A stretch of DNA of 35,166 bases from Bradyrhizobium macuxiense (GCF_007993935.1 NZ_VITY01000026.1:1-35166); one strand, 5' to 3'; counted from the stretch's first letter, positions 7,978 to 14,950 are shown. Made by a program: numbers and translations. The notes: generated by a model from the letters alone, not told the origin.

Positions 7978-8864
7978 CAGGCAACTATCCGCATCTGCAA
8001 CACTCGGCATGGGCCGACGAAGACGCTGCGGCACGCGTCCGACGCATTCGCACCGATCGTTGGATCGCCTATGCACGTGCGGAAGCCGCCCTGGCGGCGA
8101 TGGAGGATGTGCTGTCGTTCCCGAAACGGACGCGGATGCCCAACCTGCTACTGGTCGGCCCGACCAACAACGGCAAGACGATGATTGTCGAGAAGTTCAG
8201 GCGCGCGCACCCTCCCACGGAGGCGCAAGACATGGCCGACGGCAACGCCTTGATCCCGGTGATCAGGGTACAGATGCCTTGCGGGCCCGATGAGCGGCGC
8301 TTCTTCGGCGCCATCCTCGATGCGTTCGGCATGGAACCCTGGCGCAGCGATAAGGTCGCCGCCCGGCAGGATCTTGCCGTCCGCCTCATGCGCCAGACCG
8401 CCGTCCAACTCCTCGTGATCGATGAGCTCCACAACGTGCTGTCAGGCGCGCCGATACAACAGCGTCGGCTATTGAACCTGCTACGCTGGCTCGGCAACGA
8501 GCTGCAGATCCCGCTGGTCGGTGTGGGCACCGCCGAAGCACTTCGTGCAATCCGCAGCGATGACCAACTGGTCAACCGCTTCGAACCTATCCCGCTTCCG
8601 GTCTGGACCGAGAATGACGAATATCTGCGCCTTCTCAGAACGCTTGAGGCGGTGCTGCCGTTGCGAAGACCGTCGGGGCTAGCGCGTCCCGCGCTTGCAG
8701 CCAAGATCTTCGCGCTCTCCGAAGGCGTCCTCGGGGAGATCGTCGCAATCGTGACGCGCGCGGCGGCGCACGCTGTGCTTACCGGCGCGGAAGCGATCAC
8801 GTCGAAGCTAATTGAAGAGATGAGCTTCACACGGCCCTCCGATCGTCGCCGTGTTGCGATCTAG
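7974..8864 (+). CDS. tnsC: TnsC/TniB-type AAA+ ATPase
   Basis: A 296-residue ATPase with Walker A GPTNNGKT (about 62-69), Walker B LLVIDELHNVL (about 147-157) and a sensor region GVGTAEALRAI. The length fits TniB/TnsC of compact Tn7-like elements, well short of Tn7 TnsC (555). It should form the ATP-dependent filament that links TniQ at the target to TnsAB. I chose GTG 7974 because it overlaps the tnsB stop (GTGA) with GAGGAG five bases before it; GTG 7968 is in frame and also possible. Its 3' end overlaps the tniQ frame by 14 bases. Confidence 0.9.
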   Translation: MTGNYPHLQHSAWADEDAAARVRRIRTDRWIAYARAEAALAAMEDVLSFPKRTRMPNLLLVGPTNNGKTMIVEKFRRAHPPTEAQDMADGNALIPVIRVQMPCGPDERRFFGAILDAFGMEPWRSDKVAARQDLAVRLMRQTAVQLLVIDELHNVLSGAPIQQRRLLNLLRWLGNELQIPLVGVGTAEALRAIRSDDQLVNRFEPIPLPVWTENDEYLRLLRTLEAVLPLRRPSGLARPALAAKIFALSEGVLGEIVAIVTRAAAHAVLTGAEAITSKLIEEMSFTRPSDRRRVAI

Positions 8865-10320
8865 TCTTTACGCGGTCGAACCTTGCGGGCCGGTCCGCGG
8901 CGCTTCCGTGTTGCCGGTGCACGTCGAGCCGAACGACGGCGAGGCCCTTTGCTCGTGGCTGGCGAGGCTCGGCCAGCGCCTCGGGTTGAGACCCGTCGAT
9001 ACGGCGCTGCAGGCGTTTGGGATCGAAAGCCGGCATCGACCGGAGTGGTGGCGGCGTCCCAGCTCGGCCGAGGTCGCCATCCTGGCTCGTCGGACCGGCC
9101 TCGCGACCGAGCGCATCGAAGCCATGACGCTCACGGCCTGGGCGCACGATCGATCGGATGAACGTCACGAGCGGTTCGGAGCACGCGGCTTCCAGAGTCA
9201 GCGCGCCAGGTCGGCAACGGTCAGGCCGACCCCGCAATGCAGCGCCTGCCTGTCTGCCGATGAAACTCCCTTCATCCGGCTCGAATGGATGATCGGCTGG
9301 GTCGCCGTGTGCCGGAAGCATCTGACACACCTCACCGCGAATTGCCCAGGATGTGGCGCCGCTCTGAACCTTCCAGGTCTGAGCTTGTGGCGGCCTGTTG
9401 TAATCGGCCGATGCACCAGCACCAGGTGCGAACGGCAGATGGACGACTCGCATGCGGCGCCCGCTCTCGCCGTGGTGAGCGACATACAGGCCCGCTTGCT
9501 TCGTCTGAAGCATGATGGCGCGGGCCCTCTGCCGGGAATCGGCTGGGTGACATGGGCGACCTTGGTTGGGTTGGTCGACCTGGTGCTGAGCGCGCTGTGG
9601 CGCTCGCGCGCACGGCATCCCCGTGAACGGCTGTTCCGACGCATTGTGATCGACAACGGCCTGGACCCCGAACAGCGTCTCCAGATCGACTGGCCATCTA
9701 ACTATGGCACGTTGCTCGTTCTCGCCTGGTTGTTCGCAGAATGGCCCGGTCGAATGACGGAGGCGATGGAGCTGGTTCGGGCGCCCTCGCTCCCTGAACT
9801 TGTCGGCTTCGTCGGCAAAGTTGGTGGCGCGCCCGACGGCCAACTCGTGAAGTTGCTGGCCGGCTCGGTGCCCGACCGGCCCCCGATTGAAGTGGAATGG
9901 CGGCGCTGGCTGGATAGCCTCCCCGAGACCGCGGATATGCTGCGGGAACGCAGCTGGCGGGAGTTCCGGCAAGGTGCGAGCGAGAGGTTGAGAGCGCTTG
10001 CCGATCTTCGAGCCGGCATGGACGTCGCGACAGTCGCCCGCCGAAGCAAGCTGCGAACCACGACTGTCGAGCGTTGGCTCGAAACGGGAATGGAATATGG
10101 CCTCGACGCGCTCATCAGCGAACAGATGCACCTGAGCGTCTTGGACCCGGATCAACGCGCCGTGATCTCGGACTGGCTGGAATCCGTCTCCAGGTTCAGC
10201 AAAGGGCCGAACGCATGGTGTGCTGAGCACGCCCAGCACGAGATCGCAATCCGGTTCGGCATCCTGCTGACGCCCTCGGCGGCACATAGCCTGTACCGGC
10301 GGAGTCTTCCCCCGCGCTGA
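8851..10320 (+). CDS. tniQ: TniQ/TnsD-type target selector with C-terminal HTH extension
   Basis: A 489-residue protein. The N-terminal part has the TniQ pattern PNDGEALCSWLARLGQRLGL (27-46). Zinc ligands follow: C130-x2-C133, C154-x2-H157, C165-x2-C168, then C188 and C193. Residues about 375-425 (LRAGMDVATVARRSKLRTTT, VERWLETGMEYGLDALI) look like a homeodomain-like helix-turn-helix. Residues about 430-489 (LDPDQRAVISDWLE, WCAEHAQHEIAIRFGILLT, PSAAHSLYRR) look like a winged helix. Together these resemble the bipartite DNA-binding part of IS630-type transposases, an unusual tail for TniQ. TniQ family proteins pick the insertion site and recruit TnsC. The start at GTG 8851 overlaps tnsC, so it is probably coupled; no better start is evident. 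Confidence 0.85.
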   Translation: MLRSSLYAVEPCGPVRGASVLPVHVEPNDGEALCSWLARLGQRLGLRPVDTALQAFGIESRHRPEWWRRPSSAEVAILARRTGLATERIEAMTLTAWAHDRSDERHERFGARGFQSQRARSATVRPTPQCSACLSADETPFIRLEWMIGWVAVCRKHLTHLTANCPGCGAALNLPGLSLWRPVVIGRCTSTRCERQMDDSHAAPALAVVSDIQARLLRLKHDGAGPLPGIGWVTWATLVGLVDLVLSALWRSRARHPRERLFRRIVIDNGLDPEQRLQIDWPSNYGTLLVLAWLFAEWPGRMTEAMELVRAPSLPELVGFVGKVGGAPDGQLVKLLAGSVPDRPPIEVEWRRWLDSLPETADMLRERSWREFRQGASERLRALADLRAGMDVATVARRSKLRTTTVERWLETGMEYGLDALISEQMHLSVLDPDQRAVISDWLESVSRFSKGPNAWCAEHAQHEIAIRFGILLTPSAAHSLYRRSLPPR

Positions 10321-10344
10321 TCGCCAACCGTTCATCATGCATCC

Positions 10345-10370
10345 GGTTCGGGTTTTATGACACATCGACA
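10345..10370. repeat. Internal second copy of the transposon right terminus
   Basis: GGTTCGGGTTTTATGACACA then TCGACA. Read in reverse this is TGTCGA followed by a TnsB-type repeat, so it has the same form as the real right end at 10821 and closely matches the innermost right-end repeat at 10757-10776 (about 17 of 20). It lies 25 bases after tniQ and before the XRE gene. No GCAGA follows it, so it is not the end used in this insertion. It may be an older right end. Confidence 0.7.
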
Positions 10371-10408
10371 GGTACGACCGTTGGGGTTCCTCAGAGCCGA
10401 TTGTAGAG

Positions 10409-10431
10409 AATACTCCGTGGTGAAATACTCC
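10409..10431. promoter_or_regulatory. Direct repeats upstream of the transposon XRE gene
   Basis: AATACTCC occurs at 10409-10416 and 10424-10431, 15 bases apart start to start, ending 22 bases before the XRE ATG. Repeats so close to the start of an XRE gene are typical autoregulatory operators (inference). Confidence 0.35.
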
Positions 10432-10453
10432 TCAATAGACCTCTCTCGTCTCC

Positions 10454-10696
10454 ATGGAGATACGGGAGATTCTGGCGCGCAATTTGAGAAAGCATCGGCA
10501 GGCTGCAGGCCTGTCTCAGGAGGAGCTTGCCCATCGTGCCGAGATAGATCGTGGTTACATCAGTTCGCTTGAACGCTGCCGATATGCAGCCAGCATCGAT
10601 GTGCTCGATCGACTTGCCCGTGAATTAGGAATCGAAGCAGCGGATCTCTTGCAGAAGAGAACGCGCGGCACGCCACGCGGAAAGCGGGGCACTTGA
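10454..10696 (+). CDS. XRE-family transcriptional regulator carried by the transposon
   Basis: An 80-residue protein that is almost entirely one HTH_3 domain: LRKHRQAAGLSQEELAHRAE (about 11-30), then IDRGYISSLERCRYAASIDV and LDRLARELGIEAADLL. The C-terminus is short and basic (RTRGTPRGKRGT). It lies between the internal and the functional right ends, so it is the only cargo gene. It has the same length and plan as the ICE's own XRE gene at 10907, and both begin MxxxExxxxNLR. Possible roles are control of transposition or interference with the host ICE regulator; neither is shown by the sequence. Confidence 0.8.
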   Translation: MEIREILARNLRKHRQAAGLSQEELAHRAEIDRGYISSLERCRYAASIDVLDRLARELGIEAADLLQKRTRGTPRGKRGT

Positions 10697-10756
10697 CGAA
10701 TAGAGAAGTTTGGGCTCGCCGGCTCTTCAATCGACACCGTTCACCCTGCTCCGTCC

Positions 10757-10821
10757 AGTTCGGGTTTTAAGGCACAAGTTCGCAGTTAAGGCACTAGTTC
10801 GCGCTTTACGGCACATCGACA
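10757..10821. repeat. Transposon right end with three contiguous TnsB-type repeats
   Basis: Repeats occupy 10757-10776 (AGTTCGGGTTTTAAGGCACA), 10777-10795 (AGTTCGCAGTTAAGGCACT) and 10796-10815 (AGTTCGCGCTTTACGGCACA), end to end with no spacer, followed by TCGACA at 10816-10821. Contiguous repeats at the right end match the Tn7 plan. The terminus is confirmed by the GCAGA duplication that follows. Confidence 0.88.
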
Positions 10822-10826
10822 GCAGA
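10822..10826. repeat. Target site duplication, right copy (GCAGA)
   Basis: GCAGA directly follows the right terminus and matches 5536-5540. Removing 5541-10826 rebuilds a continuous intergenic region of about 228 bases between the qseM-like and qseC-like genes. Confidence 0.85.
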
Positions 10827-10856
10827 GCTTATGAATAGCATGGTGCCACACGAATC

Positions 10857-10885
10857 GGAACGATCGTTCCTGGAACGATAGTTCC
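10857..10885. promoter_or_regulatory. Twin 14-bp palindromes upstream of the qseC-like gene
   Basis: GGAACGATCGTTCC (10857-10870) and GGAACGATAGTTCC (10872-10885) are separated by one base. The first is a perfect palindrome and the second differs by one base. They end 21 bases before the ATG at 10907. Paired palindromes beside an XRE gene are the usual operators of such regulators. In ICEMlSymR7A, QseC acts on the shared qseC-qseM intergenic region; here the transposon lies just 36 bases away, between these sites and the qseM-like gene. Confidence 0.65.
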
Positions 10886-10906
10886 GATATGGGTTCCCTT
10901 GTCGCC

Positions 10907-11140
10907 ATGGATCTCAAGGAGGTCATGGCGATCAATCTGCGTCGGAGTCGTCATGTGAAGAAGATGACGCAGGAAGAGTTAGCCGATCGCGCCGGACTGA
11001 GTGTCCGTTACGTTGGCGCAATCGAGCGTGCCGATGTGTCGGCCAGCGTGACGGTGCTGGGCCGAATCGCAAAGGCCCTGGGCGTCGAGGCAACTGACCT
11101 GATCAAACGAACGACGGTTCATTCTCATCGTGAGCGATGA
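10907..11140 (+). CDS. QseC-like XRE transcriptional regulator
   Basis: A 77-residue HTH_3 protein: LRRSRHVKKMTQEELADRAG, LSVRYVGAIERADVSASVTV, LGRIAKALGVEATDLI, and a short basic tail. I take the ATG at 10907 because it aligns with the start of the transposon's XRE gene; ATG 10889 is in frame but lies almost against the operators. In ICEMlSymR7A the small XRE protein QseC represses the divergent qseM, and this gene was divergent from a qseM-like gene before the transposon inserted. The name rests on size, family and layout. The twin palindromes just upstream suggest autoregulation. Confidence 0.75.
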   Translation: MDLKEVMAINLRRSRHVKKMTQEELADRAGLSVRYVGAIERADVSASVTVLGRIAKALGVEATDLIKRTTVHSHRER

Positions 11141-11303
11141 CAAGATGAGTTTGTGCTCGGCGGTGGCACTAACACATTGGGAATCATCTCGGTGTTACGT
11201 CGCGAACGGGTGGATCGGCGGTTTCACACAAATCTGCTCTATCTCCAAAGACGCTTGCTCTGGTCCAATGGACGGCGTAGTTGGCGAGACGGAGTATGCA
11301 ACA

Positions 11304-11768
11304 ATGACGACCCTATACGAGCACTTGCCGGTCGATATTCGCGAAGTAGTAGACGCTTATGTCGTGGATCTCAGTCCCCACCCTTGGCGAACTCGGTTCC
11401 TCGCACTCATTGACCTTCTGGAAGAGAAGTTGGAGTCTAGAACCGAGCCAAAGCGCTGGCGCCTAATCCAACAATGGACAGGCATCGTGACGGCGACGTT
11501 GGAGCACTTGCGGCCCGACAGTTCGGTCGTCGAATGCCTGGGGCTGATGAGCATCAGCTTCAACGAGCAGTGGCGCGCTCAGGCGCTTGGCCAGATCGAG
11601 CGGGATCCGACGGTGCTGGACCGGCTCGTCGCGATATGTTCCGACTGGGAAGACATCGTCGATAGCGTTTTGGAGGCGCTAATAAAAGACGGCCAATCAA
11701 AGCGCGACAGGCTCGCAGCCGCTGACCGGGATCTATTCCAGCGTCAGCACATGATCCGCCGTCATTGA
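11304..11768 (+). CDS. Hypothetical helical protein
   Basis: A 154-residue protein beginning MTTLYEHLPVDIREVVDAYV. The frame is open back to 11130, but I choose ATG 11304, with GGAG nine bases before it, because the upstream part (cysteine-rich, no pattern) does not look like protein. The sequence is mostly amphipathic helix and contains WRTRFLALIDLLEEKLESRT and a C-terminal IEDIVDSVLEAL-like acidic stretch. No family is recognised. It lies 163 bases after the qseC-like gene on the same strand and could belong to its transcript. Confidence 0.55.
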   Translation: MTTLYEHLPVDIREVVDAYVVDLSPHPWRTRFLALIDLLEEKLESRTEPKRWRLIQQWTGIVTATLEHLRPDSSVVECLGLMSISFNEQWRAQALGQIERDPTVLDRLVAICSDWEDIVDSVLEALIKDGQSKRDRLAAADRDLFQRQHMIRRH

Positions 11769-11843
11769 TTGAAAGTCTGCGCGGCCAGCTCGCGCATGGC
11801 AATGCCCCGCCCGGACCAGCCGGACGAGGCACTGCGGATCGGC

Positions 11844-12170
11844 TTAGTCGCCGTTGCGACGGGTGGGGCGAGACCAGATCAGGCTGAAGCTCTCACCCTC
11901 CTCGTCGTCGAAGAGGTTGGCGAAGATCGGAGCGGTGAAGCTCGGATCGTCGAGCTTGAGACCCAGATAGTCGCGGCCCTCGTTGGAGCGCTTGGACCAG
12001 CCGGCCCCGATCTCAACTCGGCCGACATAGACCCGGTGGCTGGGTGCGTTGTCGCCCGAGCGGCTGGTTTCGGGAACGATCCGGACGTTCCTCGCCTGGA
12101 GCGAGAGGGTGACGATTTCGCCGGTGAACTCGTTGTTGCCGGTCTTCTTGAAGGTGCCGATGGTCGCCAT
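11844..12170 (-). CDS. DUF736 family protein
   Basis: A 108-residue protein of the DUF736 family: MATIGTFKKTGNNEFTGEIV at the start, NVRIVPETSR and APSHRVYVGRVEIGAGWSKR in the middle, and DYLGLKLDDPSFTAPIFANL near the end. The start at ATG 12170 is supported by AAGGAG eight bases upstream. DUF736 genes occur almost always on plasmids and ICEs of alpha- and other proteobacteria, near ParB-like, DUF2493 and strawberry-notch genes as here. The molecular role is not known. The C-terminus is acidic (FDDEEGESFSLIW), which suggests a protein partner. Confidence 0.88.
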   Translation of the reverse strand: MATIGTFKKTGNNEFTGEIVTLSLQARNVRIVPETSRSGDNAPSHRVYVGRVEIGAGWSKRSNEGRDYLGLKLDDPSFTAPIFANLFDDEEGESFSLIWSRPTRRNGD

Positions 12171-12765
12171 GGTAGTTCTCCTTGATCTCTGTTTTCCGAG
12201 CCCGCACCTTGCGGCCTCGATGGTGATCGACAGGGCCGGAGGCGATCGACGGCGCACCCCGAAGGGGCTCGACAGCAAAGGAGGAGCTTTCTTGTCTCGC
12301 GAGGAATGACGGCGCAGCTGGCAGGGGAAGAAAGTTTTGACGCCGCTGTTGCGCCATAGGCGGTCGAGGCTTCAGCCGGCCTTCGGCCAGATCAATCCAT
12401 CGAAGAGGCCGTTCGGTGCGCTCGATCTAAACAGAGCTGGCATCAAGGAGAACGTGGCGACGTATGCGCCAACTTGGGATCCGGCAGGAGAACGGGCGAA
12501 CGAAACCTCCCCGCGTGAACCGAAAACGGGCAGTCGCTTCCACGAACATTACTCGGCGGCACGCCCCCCACCTACACCAGTCGGCATTGCACCGTGGCTT
12601 GGGCGTGGCTGAGCCCGCCATCGCTCACGGGCGCCTCGCGCTGGGCTCGAGAGACGATCGGTCTGAGCTTCACCGCTCCGATCAACAGCACGCCTTCACA
12701 CGGCGACGGCCGCGTAGCTATCGGAAGTATGATTTGGTTTCGCCTCGTCTTCTGCTGAGACGGGA
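12171..12765. other. Intergenic stretch of about 600 bases, no convincing gene
   Basis: Open frames here are short, arginine-rich shadows without a supported start. The DUF736 promoter should lie in the first 100 bases above 12170. I see no tRNA, terminator hairpin or clear repeat. A small RNA or origin of transfer cannot be excluded by eye. Confidence 0.4.
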
Positions 12766-13206
12766 TCAGCCTCGTACCATGCCTTGTCCGGCTGGTCTGG
12801 GTGCGGCCCGACCTGTGAAGCGCAGGAACGCCGTGACGCTTACCGCGATGGCGCCGACGACCGAGACGATCATCTGCCAGGTCGCCGACGGCATCACCAT
12901 GTGAGCGATCCCATGCGTGGCGCTGTAGCCGGCGACGGTTGCCGGAGCGACGAAGAGGAGAATGAGCAGCAGTCGCAACCATGTCCACGGTACGAAGCCG
13001 AGCGCGAATTGTCCAACGCCGAAGGTCGCGCCACCCGCCGAAAGACCGATCAAGATACCGCCGAACACACCGGCACCGGTGTCGAAGGCCCAGATGCCAA
13101 CCGTCAGGCCGACAAAGAAAGGCAGCGCAAAGACGGCAAGCGTGAGCATGAGCCAGCACAAGAAGCCGATGCCGACGATGACAAGCGGTGGTCCAAGGAT
13201 CATCAT
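12766..13206 (-). CDS. Integral membrane protein of unknown function
   Basis: A 146-residue protein with four predicted membrane helices: about 3-25 (LGPPLVIVGIGFLCWLMLTL), 30-55 (FFVGLTVGIWAFDTGAGVFG), 75-100 (LRLLLILLFVAPATVAGYSA) and 110-135 (MIVSVVGAIAVSVTAFLRFT). It starts at ATG 13206 with GGAG upstream; an ATG in the next codon is equivalent. The glycine-rich GGILIGLSAGGATFGVGQFA loop is distinctive. Its place between DUF736 and another tiny membrane protein fits the ICE backbone. No family recognised. Confidence 0.68.
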   Translation of the reverse strand: MMILGPPLVIVGIGFLCWLMLTLAVFALPFFVGLTVGIWAFDTGAGVFGGILIGLSAGGATFGVGQFALGFVPWTWLRLLLILLFVAPATVAGYSATHGIAHMVMPSATWQMIVSVVGAIAVSVTAFLRFTGRAAPRPAGQGMVRG

Positions 13207-13354
13207 GGTGGTCTCCGCGAGATACAATTCTGACGGTCGCGCCTTCCACCACCACCACGGCGCAAGCCGGAGCATAGCCGAAAGGGAATGTGATCGGGAG
13301 CGGAAATCCGAAAGGACTTCCGCTCCCGAACCGGCACGCTACGGCATTCCCTCC

Positions 13355-13519
13355 TCATGGAAAGGGATCGAATTCGTGGACGACGGCAGCAGGATCGCCG
13401 TCGTATTCGGCGGCCGGCATGACGCCGTATCCGCCGGTGCCGGCCCGGAAGATGACGACGCAAACCATGAGGGTGGTGGCGAGGCTCCAGCCATTGGCGA
13501 AAGCGAGAGACTGAGACAT
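13355..13519 (-). CDS. 54-residue membrane miniprotein
   Basis: MSQSLAFANGWSLATTLMVC then VVIFRAGTGGYGVMPAAEYD, ending GDPAAVVHEFDPFP. One hydrophobic helix at about residues 11-24 is followed by an acidic soluble tail. AGGAG stands eight bases before the ATG at 13519, a good ribosome binding site, and the stop is TGA at 13357-13355. It is upstream of the four-helix membrane protein on the same strand. Function unknown. The strong start signal and protein-like composition make a real gene likely despite its size. Confidence 0.65.
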   Translation of the reverse strand: MSQSLAFANGWSLATTLMVCVVIFRAGTGGYGVMPAAEYDGDPAAVVHEFDPFP

Positions 13520-13834
13520 TGATCCGGCTCCTGTGCTGTGGCGGGCCATCCCGCGCGACAGGCGCCCGATGTGTCCGGCCAGGGGCCGCAATCACCGCGT
13601 AGGCGAAGGCGAAGCGGCGGCACGCTTCAGCGTAAGCCGACCCCTCGCGGGTTGATGGCGTCAGGCTCCTGGCCGGACCAAGGATCAGCGCCATGGAAAC
13701 GGGGTGGCGTCCGCTGGCAGGAGCCGTGTCGAAGCACACTGTCAATTGCAGCCGAAGCCTCGTTCTCCTCACGGTACGCCGATCGTTCGGCTAAGCTGCG
13801 CTTACGAATAGGCATGATGGCTGAGGTGGGCGCC

Positions 13835-14044
13835 ATGGCGGAGCTCAAGGGACGCGAACTGCATCTGGTGAAGAAGGCGCTTGCCATTGCGGTGCTGGCT
13901 ATTGAAAGGCAGCCGGGACCGTTTCAATCGACGTCTGACCAGAATGACATGAAGGCGCTACTCGACGGGCTGATCGAGAGCGATACCGAGCTGGCCTTCT
14001 ATGCGCGCGCGGCACGGATCGCCGTTACTGGCGAGCCGGACTGA
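13835..14044 (+). CDS. Small hypothetical helical protein
   Basis: A 69-residue product, MAELKGRELHLVKKALAIAV then LAIERQPGPFQSTSDQNDMK, ending FYARAARIAVTGEPD. The frame is open back to 13538, but only the last 70-75 residues look like protein. I choose ATG 13835, with GAGGTGG about six bases upstream; ATG 13814 and 13817 are close alternatives. The sequence suggests two or three helices. No family recognised. It faces the opposite way from the neighbouring minus-strand genes. Confidence 0.5.
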   Translation: MAELKGRELHLVKKALAIAVLAIERQPGPFQSTSDQNDMKALLDGLIESDTELAFYARAARIAVTGEPD

Positions 14045-14395
14045 TTGGGGCCAATCGCCAATACGGGCAGTCCGCCTCCCGGCCGCGTTAGCGATTGAAG
14101 CCGAATGGCGGAAACACGGCAACGTCGTGGTTCCGGCGCAGCCGAAAGCGCGGCCCGCAGGGCAACGCCCAGGTATTGACTTTCGACGGAAGGGAAGCGT
14201 TGTAGCCGGACGTCTACCCTCTGAGCATCATGGACGACTACCGTAGTAAAAGAGAGCGCCTGCGATTTTTTAGACCTGTCCTGATATTATTTGTCGAGGC
14301 ATTGCGATTCTTACGGTGGCTGACTTCCCGCCCGCGTCTGCAGCCCGAAGTCGTCACGACCATTCGAGCCTCAACAGGCAGAACGAGGACGCGAT
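14045..14395. other. Intergenic stretch of about 350 bases
   Basis: It holds a 63-codon plus-strand frame from 14230 that overlaps the next gene and has a basic N-terminus (MDDYRSKRERLRFFRP) with a short hydrophobic run, but no ribosome binding site. I do not call it. The promoter of the gene at 14396 is expected here. Confidence 0.35.
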
Positions 14396-14950
14396 ATGGG
14401 AGAGATCAATATCCCCCGTGATCAACAAGATGTCCTTGCGGCCATCGATACCAACGAGCTGGACAGGGTTATCGAGCAAGCCATCCGCGGGGAACGATTG
14501 GGCGAGCTGCACCGTCTCCCTCTCACGAGTTGCGGATCCTACATTGCAAAGCAACTCCATTACTTGGAACAGGCCTTGACGGAACACCGCGAAGCCAAGG
14601 CGCCACGAAAGCGCGCGGAAACAGCAGACACCCTCCGACGCGCGGGCCGTGACCTATCCTTCGCAGTTCGGGCTATGAAGCGCCGGATGGAAACGGAACA
14701 GAAGGATGGCCAGCTCTTCCACGTCGATGACCAGATCATACCGCCCTACCGCTTTGACAAACGCCTGAGTGTCAGAGTGAGCTATCGGTGGCGCCGGACC
14801 GGCGATGACGAGTGGAGGCTCGGCAGCATAACCTTCGTCCATGACGTGGATCCACGTCCCGACTATACGACTCCTGCTCCCAAGCGAAAGCCGAGCGCTG
14901 CCAAACAGGAGCAGGAACGTCCAAGCAGTATCAAACGTGGGAGCACCTGA
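14396..14950 (+). CDS. Hypothetical protein, probably frameshifted near its end
   Basis: A 184-residue product starting MGEINIPRDQQDVLAAIDTN, with GAGGA upstream. The N-terminal 100 residues are helical (DTLRRAGRDLSFAVRAMKRR). A predicted beta region follows: RFDKRLSVRVSYRWRRTGDD then EWRLGSITFVHDV. After residue about 165 the sequence becomes low-complexity (KRKPSAAKQEQERPSSIK) and stops at 14950, while good protein sequence continues in another frame up to 15096. I infer a one-base deletion (or two-base insertion) near 14900-14922. Family not recognised. Confidence 0.55.
   Translation: MGEINIPRDQQDVLAAIDTNELDRVIEQAIRGERLGELHRLPLTSCGSYIAKQLHYLEQALTEHREAKAPRKRAETADTLRRAGRDLSFAVRAMKRRMETEQKDGQLFHVDDQIIPPYRFDKRLSVRVSYRWRRTGDDEWRLGSITFVHDVDPRPDYTTPAPKRKPSAAKQEQERPSSIKRGST

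Larger units (their letters stand above)
5541..10821 (+). mobile_element. Tn7-like transposon, complete, 5281 bp
   Basis: Both ends begin TGTCG (left TGTCGGCGCTCC at 5541; right, read inward, TGTCGATGTGCC from 10821) and carry several 19-20 bp TnsB-type repeats. The element is flanked by GCAGA duplications. It encodes tnsA, tnsB, tnsC and tniQ in one overlapping operon, then an XRE regulator gene. TnsA with TnsB means both strands should be cut, so cut-and-paste movement is expected (family knowledge). There is no CRISPR array or Cascade gene inside, so target choice must rest on TniQ. The site lies between two divergent ICE regulators. The genes look intact, and the perfect duplication suggests recent insertion. 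Confidence 0.9.

Noticed and set aside
5479..8076. 865-codon open frame on the minus strand opposite tnsA and tnsB
   Set aside because: It is a shadow of GC-rich coding DNA: arginine- and serine-rich, no domain, while the plus strand encodes intact TnsA and TnsB with catalytic residues.
8827..10365. 512-codon minus-strand frame opposite tniQ
   Set aside because: No recognisable protein character; the plus strand has the ordered zinc ligands of TniQ.
10345..10370. This copy as the true right end of the transposon
   Set aside because: It is not followed by GCAGA, whereas the end at 10821 is, and it has one repeat instead of three.
5541..10821. CRISPR array or Cascade/Cas12k genes for RNA-guided transposition
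   Set aside because: The interval holds only tnsA, tnsB, tnsC, tniQ and an XRE gene; no regularly spaced repeats or cas-like genes are present.
12427..12904. Short frames in the 12.2-12.8 kb gap
   Set aside because: Arginine-rich, no ribosome binding site, no recognisable domains.
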